Below are positions 16,694 to 24,600 of a DNA stretch of 38,433 nucleotides, piece by piece; position 1 is the stretch's first letter, and each line of letters starts with the position of its first letter. Both the position numbers and the translations under genes were made by a program. A model generated the notes under the pieces. The model was given only the letters and a program-made list of their open reading frames with translations. It did no database searches and was not told where the DNA came from. The stretch is taken from the NCBI RefSeq assembly GCF_947169325.1, contig NZ_CAMVPN010000014.1:1-38433 (forward strand), read 5' to 3'. Source of the DNA: an uncultured Methanobrevibacter sp. Lineage in GTDB: Archaea; Methanobacteriota; Methanobacteria; Methanobacteriales; Methanobacteriaceae.

Positions 16694-17482
16694 ATGATAA
16701 CAAAGTGCAATTTGCAAAACATCAACCAGATTTACGATTACATCGCAGACGATTACCAGAACTGCCTTTACACCTATATTGACCTTGTGGAATACGGGCT
16801 TGAAAACGAAAACTTCAACGTCTGGATTCAGTACAATGAAAGCGATGAGATATGCTGCGTAATCTCCGAGTACTACGGAGGATTTCAGATTTACAGCAGG
16901 GACTATGACCTGATTGCAGATGAGCTTTCAGAGTTTCTTCATGAAATGGACTGCGAGGGCGTCTCCGGATGCAAGGACAGCATCGACCAGATAAGGGATG
17001 ACTTTCCGGGCTACCGCCAGACTACAGGAATCATCGGAAAGCTTGAGGAGTTGACATATCCACCAAATCCCGATGCATATTCAGCATCCATAGATGAGAT
17101 GGAGGAGATTGCAAAAATAGTTTCCCTGAATGAAAACCTAAGCAAGCACCACACCTACGAGTCACTGCTCAAACAGTTCCGTGAAAGAAAGGAGGATAAC
17201 TTCGGGAGAAATTTCCTTCTTCGTGACGCAGAAAACGGCAAGATCATATGCCATGCCGCCACATATGCAGAAATTGACAATCTTGGCGTAATCGGCGGTG
17301 TTCTTACAACAGACGATTATCGTGGAAAAGGATATTCAAAAGGAACCCTTTCAGCCATATGCAGCCAGCTTCAATCTGAAGGAAAGGATGTCTTTTCAAA
17401 ATTCATCATTCCTCCGGCCGTCAGAATGCATTACGGCGTCGGCTTTAAGAAGGTCGGCGACTGGATTACCCTTAAGAAATGA
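16694..17482 (+). CDS. GNAT family N-acetyltransferase
   Basis: This 262-residue cytoplasmic protein probably transfers an acetyl group from acetyl-CoA to an unknown amine. The C-terminal half is the GNAT fold: GGVLTTDDYRGKGYSKG at about 202-218 contains the acetyl-CoA-binding RGKGYS loop, and FSKFIIPPAVRMHYGVGFKK follows as the typical last strands. The N-terminal 110 residues (NQIYDYIADDYQNCLYTYID) are a separate domain as in other two-part GNAT proteins. The ATG at 16694 is supported by a TATA box 25 bases before it, implying a leaderless message. A TTG at 16673 lies inside that TATA box and is unlikely. It is not tied to the glycan locus by an operon, and its substrate cannot be inferred. 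Confidence 0.8.
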   Translation: MITKCNLQNINQIYDYIADDYQNCLYTYIDLVEYGLENENFNVWIQYNESDEICCVISEYYGGFQIYSRDYDLIADELSEFLHEMDCEGVSGCKDSIDQIRDDFPGYRQTTGIIGKLEELTYPPNPDAYSASIDEMEEIAKIVSLNENLSKHHTYESLLKQFRERKEDNFGRNFLLRDAENGKIICHAATYAEIDNLGVIGGVLTTDDYRGKGYSKGTLSAICSQLQSEGKDVFSKFIIPPAVRMHYGVGFKKVGDWITLKK

Positions 17483-17730
17483 ATGTTTTTTCAAACCTTA
17501 TTTTTTTTCCACCACATTACCATCCCACATTTTCAATTAGAAATTGATTTTTTGAATTGTATGATATATATCCAACAATTCAATGAAGTCTGATTTTCAA
17601 AAACCTTTCCCTTAATGTTAATTATGATTCATTAAATTGAAATTAGAATCATAAGTGGTGATTTGATTGAAGGTGAAATCAATTATATTGACGTCTGGTT
17701 TCGGTTGAAATTTCATTATAAAAAAAGAAA
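17483..17730. other. Convergent intergenic region with terminator signals
   Basis: This is the 248-base gap between the converging GNAT and peroxidase genes. T-tracts at about 17486-17512 would end the GNAT transcript. TTGAATTG (17552-17559) and CAATTCAA (17576-17583) are inverted around 16 bases and can form a hairpin. At 17650-17730 a GGTGATTTG stretch begins a short open frame that runs into the peroxidase gene on the other strand. I regard it as a possible relic, not a gene. Confidence 0.4.
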
Positions 17731-18270
17731 TTATAAAAGAGCCTCTACGGCCTCTTTTACATCATTCAAGTCTTCGGTAGGTTCGAATCTTCGAACCACA
17801 TTGCCCTGGCGGTCCACAAGAAACTTGGTGAAGTTCCATTTGATGTCGTTGCTGTCCTTGTAGTGCCTGTCTTTTGCCTTAAGCATCAGCTTCAGGGCGG
17901 TTGCTCCCTTTCCTTTCAGGTCTGTGAAGGGCTGCTCCTGCTTAAGATATTCGTATAGCGGTGATGCGTTCTCGCCGTTGACGTCTATCTTTTCGAATAT
18001 TGCATATGGCACGAGCCATTTTGAGCGGCAGACTTCGGTGATCTCTTCGGTTGTTCCCGGAGCCTGGCTGCCGAACTGGTTGCATGGAAAGTCCAGGATT
18101 TCAAAGCCCTCTTCGTTGAATTGGGCATATATTTCGTTGAGCTCTGTGTACTGCGGTGTGAATCCGCATTTGGTTGCTGAGTTGACTATAAGAAGCACCT
18201 TGCCTTCGTATTCACTTAGGCTTACAGGGTTTCCTTCGCCGTCTTTCACTTCAAAATCATATACTGACAT
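17731..18270 (-). CDS. Glutathione peroxidase family thiol peroxidase
   Basis: This 179-residue thioredoxin-fold peroxidase reduces peroxides through a reactive cysteine. Cys35 in NSATKCGFTPQY sits where animal enzymes have selenocysteine. FPCNQFGSQAPG (62-73) supplies the Gln, and KWNFTKFLVD (144-153) supplies the Trp and Asn of the catalytic tetrad. Cys81 lies at the position of the resolving cysteine of thioredoxin-dependent members. Methanogens lack glutathione, so thioredoxin is the likely reductant (inference). The start at 18270 is decided by GGAGGCG seven bases upstream; longer open frame upstream overlaps the divergent transporter gene and is spurious. It would protect a strict anaerobe from oxygen exposure. 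Confidence 0.93.
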   Translation of the reverse strand: MSVYDFEVKDGEGNPVSLSEYEGKVLLIVNSATKCGFTPQYTELNEIYAQFNEEGFEILDFPCNQFGSQAPGTTEEITEVCRSKWLVPYAIFEKIDVNGENASPLYEYLKQEQPFTDLKGKGATALKLMLKAKDRHYKDSNDIKWNFTKFLVDRQGNVVRRFEPTEDLNDVKEAVEALL

Positions 18271-18334
18271 TTTTTCGCCTCCATGATTGGATTGTACAAT
18301 AATCTTAATTATCATTAAACAGATATATAATGTT

Positions 18335-19441
18335 ATGTCAAGACAATCAAAAATCGTTAAAACAAGCATAATCGGAATTGTAGTGAACCTGATTCTGGTT
18401 GCATTCAAGGCAACAATCGGAATACTGGTCAACTCCATTGCAATCACACTGGATGCGGTCAACAACCTCACCGATGCCCTATCATCAATCATAACAATCA
18501 TCGGAACAAAGCTTGCCGGAAAGGCGCCTGACGAAAAGCATCCATATGGATACGGAAGAATAGAATACTTCGCATCAGTCATCATTGCCGCAATCGTGCT
18601 CTGGGCGGGAATCACAGCCCTTATGGAGTCATGGCCCAAGATTTTCAATCCCGACGTCACAAGCTACACCACCGTCTCACTTATAATCGTTGCTGTGGCG
18701 GTCATTGTCAAGTTCGCCCTCGGTCGCTACGTGAAAGGCGTCGGAGAGAAAATAAACTCACAGGCCCTTGTGGCCTCCGGAAGCGACGCATACTTTGATG
18801 CAATACTGTCATTTTCAACACTGGTTGCGGCGATTGTCTCCATATTCTGGCACATCTCCCTTGAGGGGATTTTGGGAGTCATCATCTCCATAGTAATCAT
18901 TAAGGCAAGTATCGACATGATACGTGAAACCGTCGACAGCATGCTCGGCGAAAGGGTGGATGCGGAACTTGCACGCAAGCTTAAGGAAACAATCATGGAG
19001 TTTCCGCAAGTCTACGGCGTGTATGACCTTTTCATTCACAACTACGGACCTGAGGACATCCAGGGCTCAGTCCACATCAAGGTCGACGATTCCCTTACTG
19101 CAGTCGACATACAGAAGCTCACAAGACTCATCTCAACAAGGATATATGAGGAATATTCAATCATAATGACTGCAATCGGAGTATATGCAAATTATGACAC
19201 CCACAAGGACATCCAGGACGATCTGGCCGAGATTACCTCAAAGTATCCTGGAATCCTTGAGACACACGGATTTATCGTGTATGAGGAGGAAAAGCTCATC
19301 ACCTTCGACATGATTGTTGACTTCAAGTTCAACCGTGAGGAAATAAAGGGAAAGGTGCTTGATGAAATCAAAAAAAGGCATCCCGAATACAACTATATCA
19401 TAATTGACGATTTCGATACAAGTGATATAAATAAGAGTTAG
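18335..19441 (+). CDS. Cation diffusion facilitator, probable Mn/Fe exporter
   Basis: This 368-residue protein of the CDF family exports divalent metal from the cytoplasm by proton antiport. It has six hydrophobic helices in the first 200 residues and a C-terminal cytoplasmic metal-sensing domain (YGVYDLFIHNYGPEDIQGSVH). An extra approx. 80-residue region at the end extends the usual length. The TM2 site reads NNLTD (NxxxD) and the TM5 site DAYFD (DxxxD). In this family DxxxD in TM5 marks manganese-type members, whereas zinc types have HxxxD. The motif KHPYGYGRIEYFAS is the classical loop. The ATG at 18335 starts the protein just before TM1 (MSRQSKIVKTSIIG). A start at 18287 would add 16 residues and overlaps the promoter zone. 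No ribosome binding site is seen. Confidence 0.9.
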   Translation: MSRQSKIVKTSIIGIVVNLILVAFKATIGILVNSIAITLDAVNNLTDALSSIITIIGTKLAGKAPDEKHPYGYGRIEYFASVIIAAIVLWAGITALMESWPKIFNPDVTSYTTVSLIIVAVAVIVKFALGRYVKGVGEKINSQALVASGSDAYFDAILSFSTLVAAIVSIFWHISLEGILGVIISIVIIKASIDMIRETVDSMLGERVDAELARKLKETIMEFPQVYGVYDLFIHNYGPEDIQGSVHIKVDDSLTAVDIQKLTRLISTRIYEEYSIIMTAIGVYANYDTHKDIQDDLAEITSKYPGILETHGFIVYEEEKLITFDMIVDFKFNREEIKGKVLDEIKKRHPEYNYIIIDDFDTSDINKS

Positions 19442-19468
19442 GACAAATATTAAAGCAGGTGAAAAACC

Positions 19469-19819
19469 ATGGATAGGAAAAATATAATTTTAATAGCAAT
19501 CGTTGTACTGGTCATTGCTCTTATTGCCGTTGCGGCATACATCTACACTTCAGACAGTTCCCCAGTGGACATCACCAAAAACGTAACCAACCAAAACAAG
19601 ACTGTCATTGACGTTGACAAGGCTGAAAACACCACTGTTGTCGGCGACAACTCCACAAGAGTAAATGAGACAAACAACACAAACCAGACACACAAGGTAT
19701 ACAACCCTCAAAGTGACTCATATGTTGAAGTCATCGGTGAAAAGTTCGATGAGGACGTAGAGAGATGGTACACATATGACACTGACGGCGTTAGATACTA
19801 CAATACAAGAATTAATTAA
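19469..19819 (+). CDS. Small membrane-anchored, sequon-rich extracellular protein
   Basis: This 116-residue protein has MDRKN and one hydrophobic helix (about 6-28), then a polar exported part. Residues 33-75 contain seven N-glycosylation sequons (NVT, NKT, NTT, NST, NET, NNT, NQT), suggesting a heavily glycosylated stalk. The C-terminal 40 residues (YVEVIGEKFDEDVERWYTYDTDGVRYYN) form a small compact domain of unknown function. GGTGA precedes the ATG. The gene follows the CDF gene by 27 bases, and a T9 run comes right after its stop, so they may share a transcript. I recognise no family. A surface function next to the glycan locus is suggestive only. Confidence 0.8.
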   Translation: MDRKNIILIAIVVLVIALIAVAAYIYTSDSSPVDITKNVTNQNKTVIDVDKAENTTVVGDNSTRVNETNNTNQTHKVYNPQSDSYVEVIGEKFDEDVERWYTYDTDGVRYYNTRIN

Positions 19820-19838
19820 CTTTAATTCTTGCCTTTTC

Positions 19839-19847
19839 TTTTTTTTT
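19839..19847 (+). terminator. T-run terminator after the sequon-rich protein gene
   Basis: Nine Ts follow the stop of the plus-strand gene by about 20 bases and reach the stop codon of the converging minus-strand gene. This fits an archaeal T-tract terminator for the transcript from the left. Confidence 0.5.
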
Positions 19848-20139
19848 AGTCCAGAAACACTTCATTGATCAGATTATCCCTGTAAGTGGTGTCGTCCTTC
19901 AGGTCTTCTATTTCATGAATTACATTAAGTTTCAAGTCTTCAAGCTTTATGCGGGTTTCAAGGTCATTGAAGTCCACATCAAAGAAAAACAGGCACTTGA
20001 CCTCCATGTCCTGATTGTATATCACCCAGCTTGGCCCGTTGATGTCAAGAAACCTCACAGACCATCTGCTCATGATATCGGAGATCTTGGAGGTGGTGTC
20101 ATCCACGTCAAAATCCGGGCCAATTACAATTTCCCTCAT
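19846..20139 (-). CDS. Hypothetical protein, last gene of the SseB/HExxH operon
   Basis: This 97-residue acidic protein has no signal peptide or membrane segment. It begins MREIVIGPDFDVDD and has a mixed alpha/beta pattern (WVIYNQDMEVKCLFFFDVDF), which could be a small single-domain binder. Its ATG overlaps the stop of the preceding gene by four bases (ATGA), so the two are translationally coupled and should be made in equal amounts. I recognise no family. Coupling with the next small protein suggests the two may act as a pair. Confidence 0.7.
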   Translation of the reverse strand: MREIVIGPDFDVDDTTSKISDIMSRWSVRFLDINGPSWVIYNQDMEVKCLFFFDVDFNDLETRIKLEDLKLNVIHEIEDLKDDTTYRDNLINEVFLD

Positions 20140-20426
20140 TGGTAGAATACCTCAGGGTCGCTTTGCGGAAGCGTGATTTCAACTTCCTCAGGGTTATAGA
20201 TGGCGAACATCACTATCTCGCTTTTTTTAATTGACATTGCCTGTGCGACGTTGTCGTTTTCGAATGAAACCATTGCAACGTTCACCCATTCGTCGTCCTC
20301 GCCCAGATACCTGCATGGCTCGAAGAGCTGGTATCTGGTGATTATTGTAAGCAATGTCTCATCCATATTGACCTTCTCGCCTGAATGCTGCATGGCGAGT
20401 TCCGCTACCTTATCCCTGATGTTCAT
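20136..20426 (-). CDS. Hypothetical protein coupled to the HExxH gene
   Basis: This 96-residue cytoplasmic protein starts MNIRDKVAELAMQHSGEKV, an amphipathic helix, then strands such as WVNVAMVSFENDNVAQAMS and IVMFAIYNPEEV. No family is recognised. It overlaps the end of the HExxH gene by 17 bases and has a strong ribosome binding site, GGGAGGATAATA, immediately before its ATG, inside that gene. It overlaps the next gene too. The position in a tightly packed operon is the main clue to function. Confidence 0.72.
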   Translation of the reverse strand: MNIRDKVAELAMQHSGEKVNMDETLLTIITRYQLFEPCRYLGEDDEWVNVAMVSFENDNVAQAMSIKKSEIVMFAIYNPEEVEITLPQSDPEVFYQ

Positions 20427-21579
20427 TATTATCCTCCCAGTGTGCGTTGTACTCCTTTAAGGTTTCCACGTTTTCCATTGAAATTGCAAATCCGTCACAT
20501 ACGACAAATCCGATTGCCTGAACCATTCCCCTGCTGTTTAAAAGGGTGCAGTTTTCCAAAGCCAGGTTCTTATAGTCGGGCTTGTCGAGAATCTGCCTTC
20601 TGAAGATGTCCTTGATGTCTGCCAAAAGCTCATCGTCGATGAATGACTCAAGTATGTCCTTGATGTCAGCTGAAAAAGTGTTTCCAATAGTCTTTAACAT
20701 TTCGATTTCCTCATCAGGAAGATCTATTGTCCTTTGTATATTTAAGAATGAGGAATAGTCCTGATATCCGAAAAGGGTGAATCTGCCTTCAACTGTATGT
20801 GCCGCATATTCATCGATTAACTGGTTTATCGGAGTGTATGACAGGATGAACACTGCAATCGAGTCGATGAGGGATGTCTTTGTGCAGTCCAAAAGATGGC
20901 ATAACGCCTGGGCTACGATTTCCTTTAGGAGGAAATGTGAAAGCTCATGGAAAAGTGTTGTTATCATGAGAGCCGGAAGCTGCCTGTCGTCGACATAGAT
21001 CTTGTTGAACTCGAAGTATCCGAGCTCCCCTCCGTATGACTTGTAGTCCACATTGACGAATGACTTTGCAAAAAGAAGCACCTTGTCCTCAATCGAAAGC
21101 GAATTGAGGTTGATGTCGTTTTTCCTGACCGCTTCGTCAAGTGTCCTCAGCACGGACTGCTTGATGTTTCTGATTATCCTTCTGTAGTCCGTTATTGTAA
21201 GCTTGAATCGGTTTACACGTTCAAGATTTTCCTCGGTGAGTATCTCCTCAAAGGAATTGAAATTGTTTGTCCCTTCCACATTGAACTCAGGGCTGATTTC
21301 AAGGTCACGGACACTGACATCCTTGATGTCCTTGAGCTTCACCATGCAGTTGAAGCAGACCAGTTCGCCATCTGCAAACTCCTCTCCGCATTTCGGGCAG
21401 AACTTGGTTTTTTCCACAACTTCAAAATCACAGGAATCAAAATCAATGTCACATACCATATCACCCATACGTTCCATACGCATGGACTTGAATGCAACCG
21501 GAGGATAGAGGATATCGGCTATCGCATTTCTCTTTCCTACGTCATCATGAGTGTATCTTGACAGTTCATTCAATGGCAT
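20410..21579 (-). CDS. Zinc-ribbon protein with HExxH metalloprotease-like domain
   Basis: This 389-residue cytoplasmic protein has a zinc ribbon (CPKCGEEF then CFNC, about residues 57-79), a helical linker, and a metallopeptidase-like core. FHELSHFLL gives HExxH near residue 205-210. A later LIDEYAAHTVEG (about 250) offers the third ligand, as in gluzincin or ImmA/IrrE-like peptidases. It may cleave a partner such as a regulator, but no substrate is evident and it may be a non-proteolytic zinc protein. AGGTGC precedes the ATG, nine bases after the membrane zinc-ribbon gene. Within the same operon are SseB-like proteins and, upstream, a AAA+ ATPase set. Confidence 0.78.
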   Translation of the reverse strand: MPLNELSRYTHDDVGKRNAIADILYPPVAFKSMRMERMGDMVCDIDFDSCDFEVVEKTKFCPKCGEEFADGELVCFNCMVKLKDIKDVSVRDLEISPEFNVEGTNNFNSFEEILTEENLERVNRFKLTITDYRRIIRNIKQSVLRTLDEAVRKNDINLNSLSIEDKVLLFAKSFVNVDYKSYGGELGYFEFNKIYVDDRQLPALMITTLFHELSHFLLKEIVAQALCHLLDCTKTSLIDSIAVFILSYTPINQLIDEYAAHTVEGRFTLFGYQDYSSFLNIQRTIDLPDEEIEMLKTIGNTFSADIKDILESFIDDELLADIKDIFRRQILDKPDYKNLALENCTLLNSRGMVQAIGFVVCDGFAISMENVETLKEYNAHWEDNNEHQG

Positions 21580-21588
21580 TTAAAGCAC

Positions 21589-21915
21589 CTAAAGCATCAG
21601 TGCGGTAATAAATGAAAGTATCCAGACGACCACTCCAAGGCCTATCACGATTCCCCCTCGGGACTTCGCCTTTGAGGAATCCTTTCTTGTATAAATGTAT
21701 ATTCCGATTATGATTCCAATCAGAGGTATGAGGATTGAAAATATTATTCCGACGGCAAATGCAAGGGTGTGGTCGTTTTCAACTACAGGCGGATTGTACT
21801 GGTAATTGTTTGTACCTGAAACGTTCTGGAAGTTTTCAAGGCTTTTTCCACAGTTTTTGCAGAACTTGGCATCATCAACCAGCTCCTCACCGCAGTACGG
21901 GCAGAACTTTGACAT
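21589..21915 (-). CDS. Zinc-ribbon membrane protein
   Basis: This 108-residue protein opens with a two-knuckle zinc ribbon (FCPYCGEEL then FCKNCGKSL, residues 4-25). After a flexible linker come two hydrophobic helices at about 48-70 and 83-106, separated by a short basic loop (YTRKDSSKAKSR). It should sit in the membrane with the ribbon in the cytoplasm. Such zinc-ribbon/two-TM proteins are common in Methanobrevibacter, with unknown function. It begins directly after the stop of the preceding gene (no gap), implying coupled translation. A membrane anchor for the operon's soluble proteins is a possible role. Confidence 0.8.
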   Translation of the reverse strand: MSKFCPYCGEELVDDAKFCKNCGKSLENFQNVSGTNNYQYNPPVVENDHTLAFAVGIIFSILIPLIGIIIGIYIYTRKDSSKAKSRGGIVIGLGVVVWILSFITALML

Positions 21916-22470
21916 TCACTCGCCTCCGAATAGCATGTCCATGAGCTCATCCTCATTCTTGTAGAAGTTAAGCTTCATGAGGGTCATTATGTTTTCGGGA
22001 GCCCCTACAAGCTGCGCCATTGCACTCCATGGGATGAACACGGTTTCGGCGCCTTCCTCATAGCACACCTTAAGCGCAAGGGGGAGATTGAGGACATTTT
22101 CCTTTGAAAGTACCACTGTGTTGTCGTCAAGGCTTCTGGCTTTCATGAGTGATTGCATTGCAACCATTTCCTGAAGGGAGTAGTCGTCGACTTCAGCAGA
22201 GCCGTTGAGGTTTTCAACTAATGTCTCATCACCGTTGAAAGTCAGCTTATATACATGCTCGCCTTCAACGAAGTAGACCTCACCGATGTCAATAACGTTT
22301 TCAAGAAGGCTTTTGTGCTCGACCTCATGGTAGTCTTCGGGAATGGGTGAGGGCATCTTCACATAGGAAGGCATCCCTTCGCCGGCTATGATTTTAAGAA
22401 GCCTGATGATTTCTTCATTCTGCTCCTGTATGTTCTTGTTGATTTTGATTAGTTCGGATAATTCAGACAT
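21916..22470 (-). CDS. Hypothetical protein with N-terminal coiled coil
   Basis: This 184-residue protein starts with a helical coiled coil (MSELSELIKINKNIQEQNEE), a PP-rich linker (SYVKMPSPIPEDY) and a globular part. In the globular part, VYFVEGEHVYKLTFNGDETL and ALKVCYEEGAETVFIPWSAM suggest an alpha/beta domain similar in feel to the SseB-like proteins upstream, but I cannot confirm it. The N-terminal helix could oligomerise the protein. It lies 36 bases after the SseB-like gene, with no clear ribosome binding site, and directly abuts the membrane zinc-ribbon gene. Confidence 0.7.
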   Translation of the reverse strand: MSELSELIKINKNIQEQNEEIIRLLKIIAGEGMPSYVKMPSPIPEDYHEVEHKSLLENVIDIGEVYFVEGEHVYKLTFNGDETLVENLNGSAEVDDYSLQEMVAMQSLMKARSLDDNTVVLSKENVLNLPLALKVCYEEGAETVFIPWSAMAQLVGAPENIMTLMKLNFYKNEDELMDMLFGGE

Positions 22471-22506
22471 GGTTAATAGTTTAGGTCTCTTAGCTATTAA
22501 AAATTG

Positions 22507-23394
22507 TCATAGTTCGAAAATGTAGTATATTGAATCGGAAAGCCTTTCGTCGTCTGCATACTTCTCAAAGCCCAGCGAGTAGTTCAAAAGCATCTGCCTT
22601 GAAATGAGGACATCGTCTGATGACGGGTTGAGGATGATTCCGTCCATGTCCTCAAAGAGAACGTAGTTTACAAGCATCGAGAGATTGATCACCTGGGCGT
22701 ATCTGTGCTTTCTTGTCTCGACTTTTCCCATCTTTTCCTTTGATGAGAATATTGCAGCATACTTTCCGCCGATTTCATCCACATGCATTGATGCCACAGG
22801 CCCTGTAATGCGCATGTCAAGAATTCCATCTGTAAAAAAAGAGGATAAATCGTTTTGTGATGTCATCATGACCATGATGGTTGAATCTGACATCGCCTCA
22901 AAGAGCACCTCATAGTCTCGGGAGCCTTTCCAGATTTCAACAGCCCTTTCAAGACCTTGATTATCGTCGTCTGAGAGCAACTTGAGCGTTTCGGGCGCGT
23001 ATGGATCAGGTGATACGTATGTGGTTTTTGGAATGTCTGTGATTGCAAGGATGAACTCCTTGGTTAAAATGTAGTTTTCGGATGCCGGATTGAGGATGTA
23101 TCCTTCAATGTCTGAAGTGTTGAGTATGTTTCGGTAAAGCTCGAATGAGTTGGAAAAGACCTTGATATCATCGTCCCCATAGAACTTTGCAACCTCATCC
23201 ATATCCGTGAAAATGGGAGTAAGGCTGGCTTCGCCGTCTCCATATATATCAAAAACAAGTTTTCCGTCAACTTTTCGTGACGGAATGAACAGATTGGAAT
23301 AGCGAAGCTCGTTAATAAGCCTTATAAGTATGTCTTTGCTTTCGCAAAGGCAGTAATCTCCGACTGCATTTCTTAAATGTTCATGTGTTTTCAT
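22507..23394 (-). CDS. SseB-like protein, tandem domains (copy 1)
   Basis: This 295-residue cytoplasmic protein seems to contain two copies of an SseB-like fold. The first holds LVFDIYGDGEASLTPIFTDM then the helix-strand unit ending DIEGYILNPASENYILTKEF (about 45-125). The second holds KYAAIFSSKEKMG and MDGIILNPSSDDVLISRQM (about 205-280). The phrase G-x-I-L-N-P-x-S, followed by a helix, is the SseB N-terminal hallmark. SseB domains (first linked to serine sensitivity) occur near secretion and stress genes but have no defined biochemistry. It is a paralogue of the next gene upstream and overlaps it by four bases (ATGA), so both are made together. Confidence 0.72.
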   Translation of the reverse strand: MKTHEHLRNAVGDYCLCESKDILIRLINELRYSNLFIPSRKVDGKLVFDIYGDGEASLTPIFTDMDEVAKFYGDDDIKVFSNSFELYRNILNTSDIEGYILNPASENYILTKEFILAITDIPKTTYVSPDPYAPETLKLLSDDDNQGLERAVEIWKGSRDYEVLFEAMSDSTIMVMMTSQNDLSSFFTDGILDMRITGPVASMHVDEIGGKYAAIFSSKEKMGKVETRKHRYAQVINLSMLVNYVLFEDMDGIILNPSSDDVLISRQMLLNYSLGFEKYADDERLSDSIYYIFEL

Positions 23395-24320
23395 AATAGA
23401 AATGCGTAATCCAAACAGTTTCTGAAACTGTGGTCCTCTACGATGAGCTCAATTCCGCTTGCCTGTGAGAGAAGCTCTGATCTTGGAATGGTATATTCTT
23501 CGCCATAGGGATTTATGATGACGCCATCCATATCGTTTCTCAGCACAAAGTCAAACAGTTCGCTTACCTTGGTAAGCTGCGCGTAATAGCTCATCTCACT
23601 GTCTTTGAGTGCCGCCCTCCCAATAGCATCCTTATCTGTAAAGATTATCCCGTATCTTGATTCGCCGTCCTCAAGTGTGCAGAGGCTGAATCCGTCAACG
23701 TCTTTGGCTTCGATGACTCCGTCCTTTGCAAATTCGTCAAGAGGCTCGGAGCTCACCACAAGATTTAAAGGAGTGGAGTTTGAAAGCTCGACCATAATTC
23801 CCTCATAGTCGTCCCTGTTGGACGCATCTGAGATGAACTTGATGAGGTCTTCGTTGGAAACTGATTCGTAGGCTGCCTTTATTTCATCAAGAGAACGTGT
23901 TTCGATGTCATCGAATGAAATTGTGAAGTCCTCCATGGCGAACTCTATGATTTCCTTTGGAACTTCAAAGCACAGGCTTTCAACGTCGATTATGATTCCT
24001 TCAATGATTTCGTCAGCGGCTATTCCGCCGTATATTTCGAATTCATTTGGGATCGGTTCGTATTCGCTGTCCTTATCGTAATGCTTATAGAATTCCTCTT
24101 CGGATGAGAAAAGAGGCAGGTACACCTGGTCTGTGTCTTCATCCACGAGAGTTTCATAAACAAGTTCCTCACCGTTGTCGATGCCAGGGATGAACAGATT
24201 TGACACCTTAAGTTCGAATATGAAATCTGTCACTACTCTAGGCTCGGCAATGTCATTTCCAAGATTTTCCAAATCCTTTATGGACTTTATCAGATAATGG
24301 TTGCTAAATGTTGAAGTCAT
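23391..24320 (-). CDS. SseB-like protein, tandem domains (copy 2)
   Basis: This 309-residue paralogue of the preceding entry has the same layout. ELKVSNLFIPGID and VYLPLFSSEEEFYKHY come early, with EGIIIDVESLCFEVPKE as a more diverged NP-type loop. YGIIFTDKDAIG and MDGVIINPYGEEYTIPRSEL follow in the second half. Acidic overall, no signal peptide. ATG 24320 is preferred to an earlier in-frame start at 24347 because AAAGGAA lies 8 bases upstream. It is the first gene of a seven-gene operon, and its promoter must lie in the 280-base gap facing the winged-helix regulator gene. Binding partner unknown. Confidence 0.72.
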   Translation of the reverse strand: MTSTFSNHYLIKSIKDLENLGNDIAEPRVVTDFIFELKVSNLFIPGIDNGEELVYETLVDEDTDQVYLPLFSSEEEFYKHYDKDSEYEPIPNEFEIYGGIAADEIIEGIIIDVESLCFEVPKEIIEFAMEDFTISFDDIETRSLDEIKAAYESVSNEDLIKFISDASNRDDYEGIMVELSNSTPLNLVVSSEPLDEFAKDGVIEAKDVDGFSLCTLEDGESRYGIIFTDKDAIGRAALKDSEMSYYAQLTKVSELFDFVLRNDMDGVIINPYGEEYTIPRSELLSQASGIELIVEDHSFRNCLDYAFLL

Positions 24321-24600
24321 AATAATTTCCTTTATTTTATAAATCAAGTGTGTAACACTTATGATGACACAACCCTACTTTTTGCAGGAAAGTGTCGACA
24401 ATATTACACAATTCAATTTTTGGCATTACCATTATATATTATTTTCTATAATTATGTTAATACGGTATAAATAAGTTATGAATAAAAAGATAGAAAATTG
24501 AATTAAGTTATAGAAAATTCGACATAATTAATGAAAAAGATTAATATCCACATAATAGTGTGCAAAATCCTTATTTTTAGATATAACATATAATATACAC
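24321..24600. promoter_or_regulatory. Divergent regulatory region with AGTGT/ACACT repeats
   Basis: This 280-base gap lies between the SseB-like operon and the regulator gene. AAGTGT (24346-24351) and ACACTT (24355-24360) form a perfect 6-bp inverted repeat around 3 bases, placed about 26-40 bases before the SseB gene start, where a repressor would block transcription. Further half sites are AAGTGTCG near 24390, ACACAA near 24405 and TAGTGTGC near 24557, the last just before the regulator promoter. A motif TTTTTGGCATTACC (24417-24430) recurs almost exactly upstream of the AAA+ gene. This could be the site of the neighbouring winged-helix protein (inference). Confidence 0.45.
24575..24586 (+). 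promoter_or_regulatory. TATA box for the winged-helix regulator gene
   Basis: TTTTAGATATAA lies about 20-25 bases before the ATG at 24601, with no ribosome binding site between them. This fits a leaderless transcript. Confidence 0.4.

Noticed and set aside
17663-17730. Short plus-strand open frame after a GGTGAT site (TTG start)
   Set aside because: It runs into the antisense of the peroxidase gene and has no recognisable domain; at most a relic.
18271-18660. N-terminal extension of the peroxidase frame by 130 codons
   Set aside because: The added residues overlap the CDF gene on the other strand, and a strong ribosome binding site sits right before ATG 18270.
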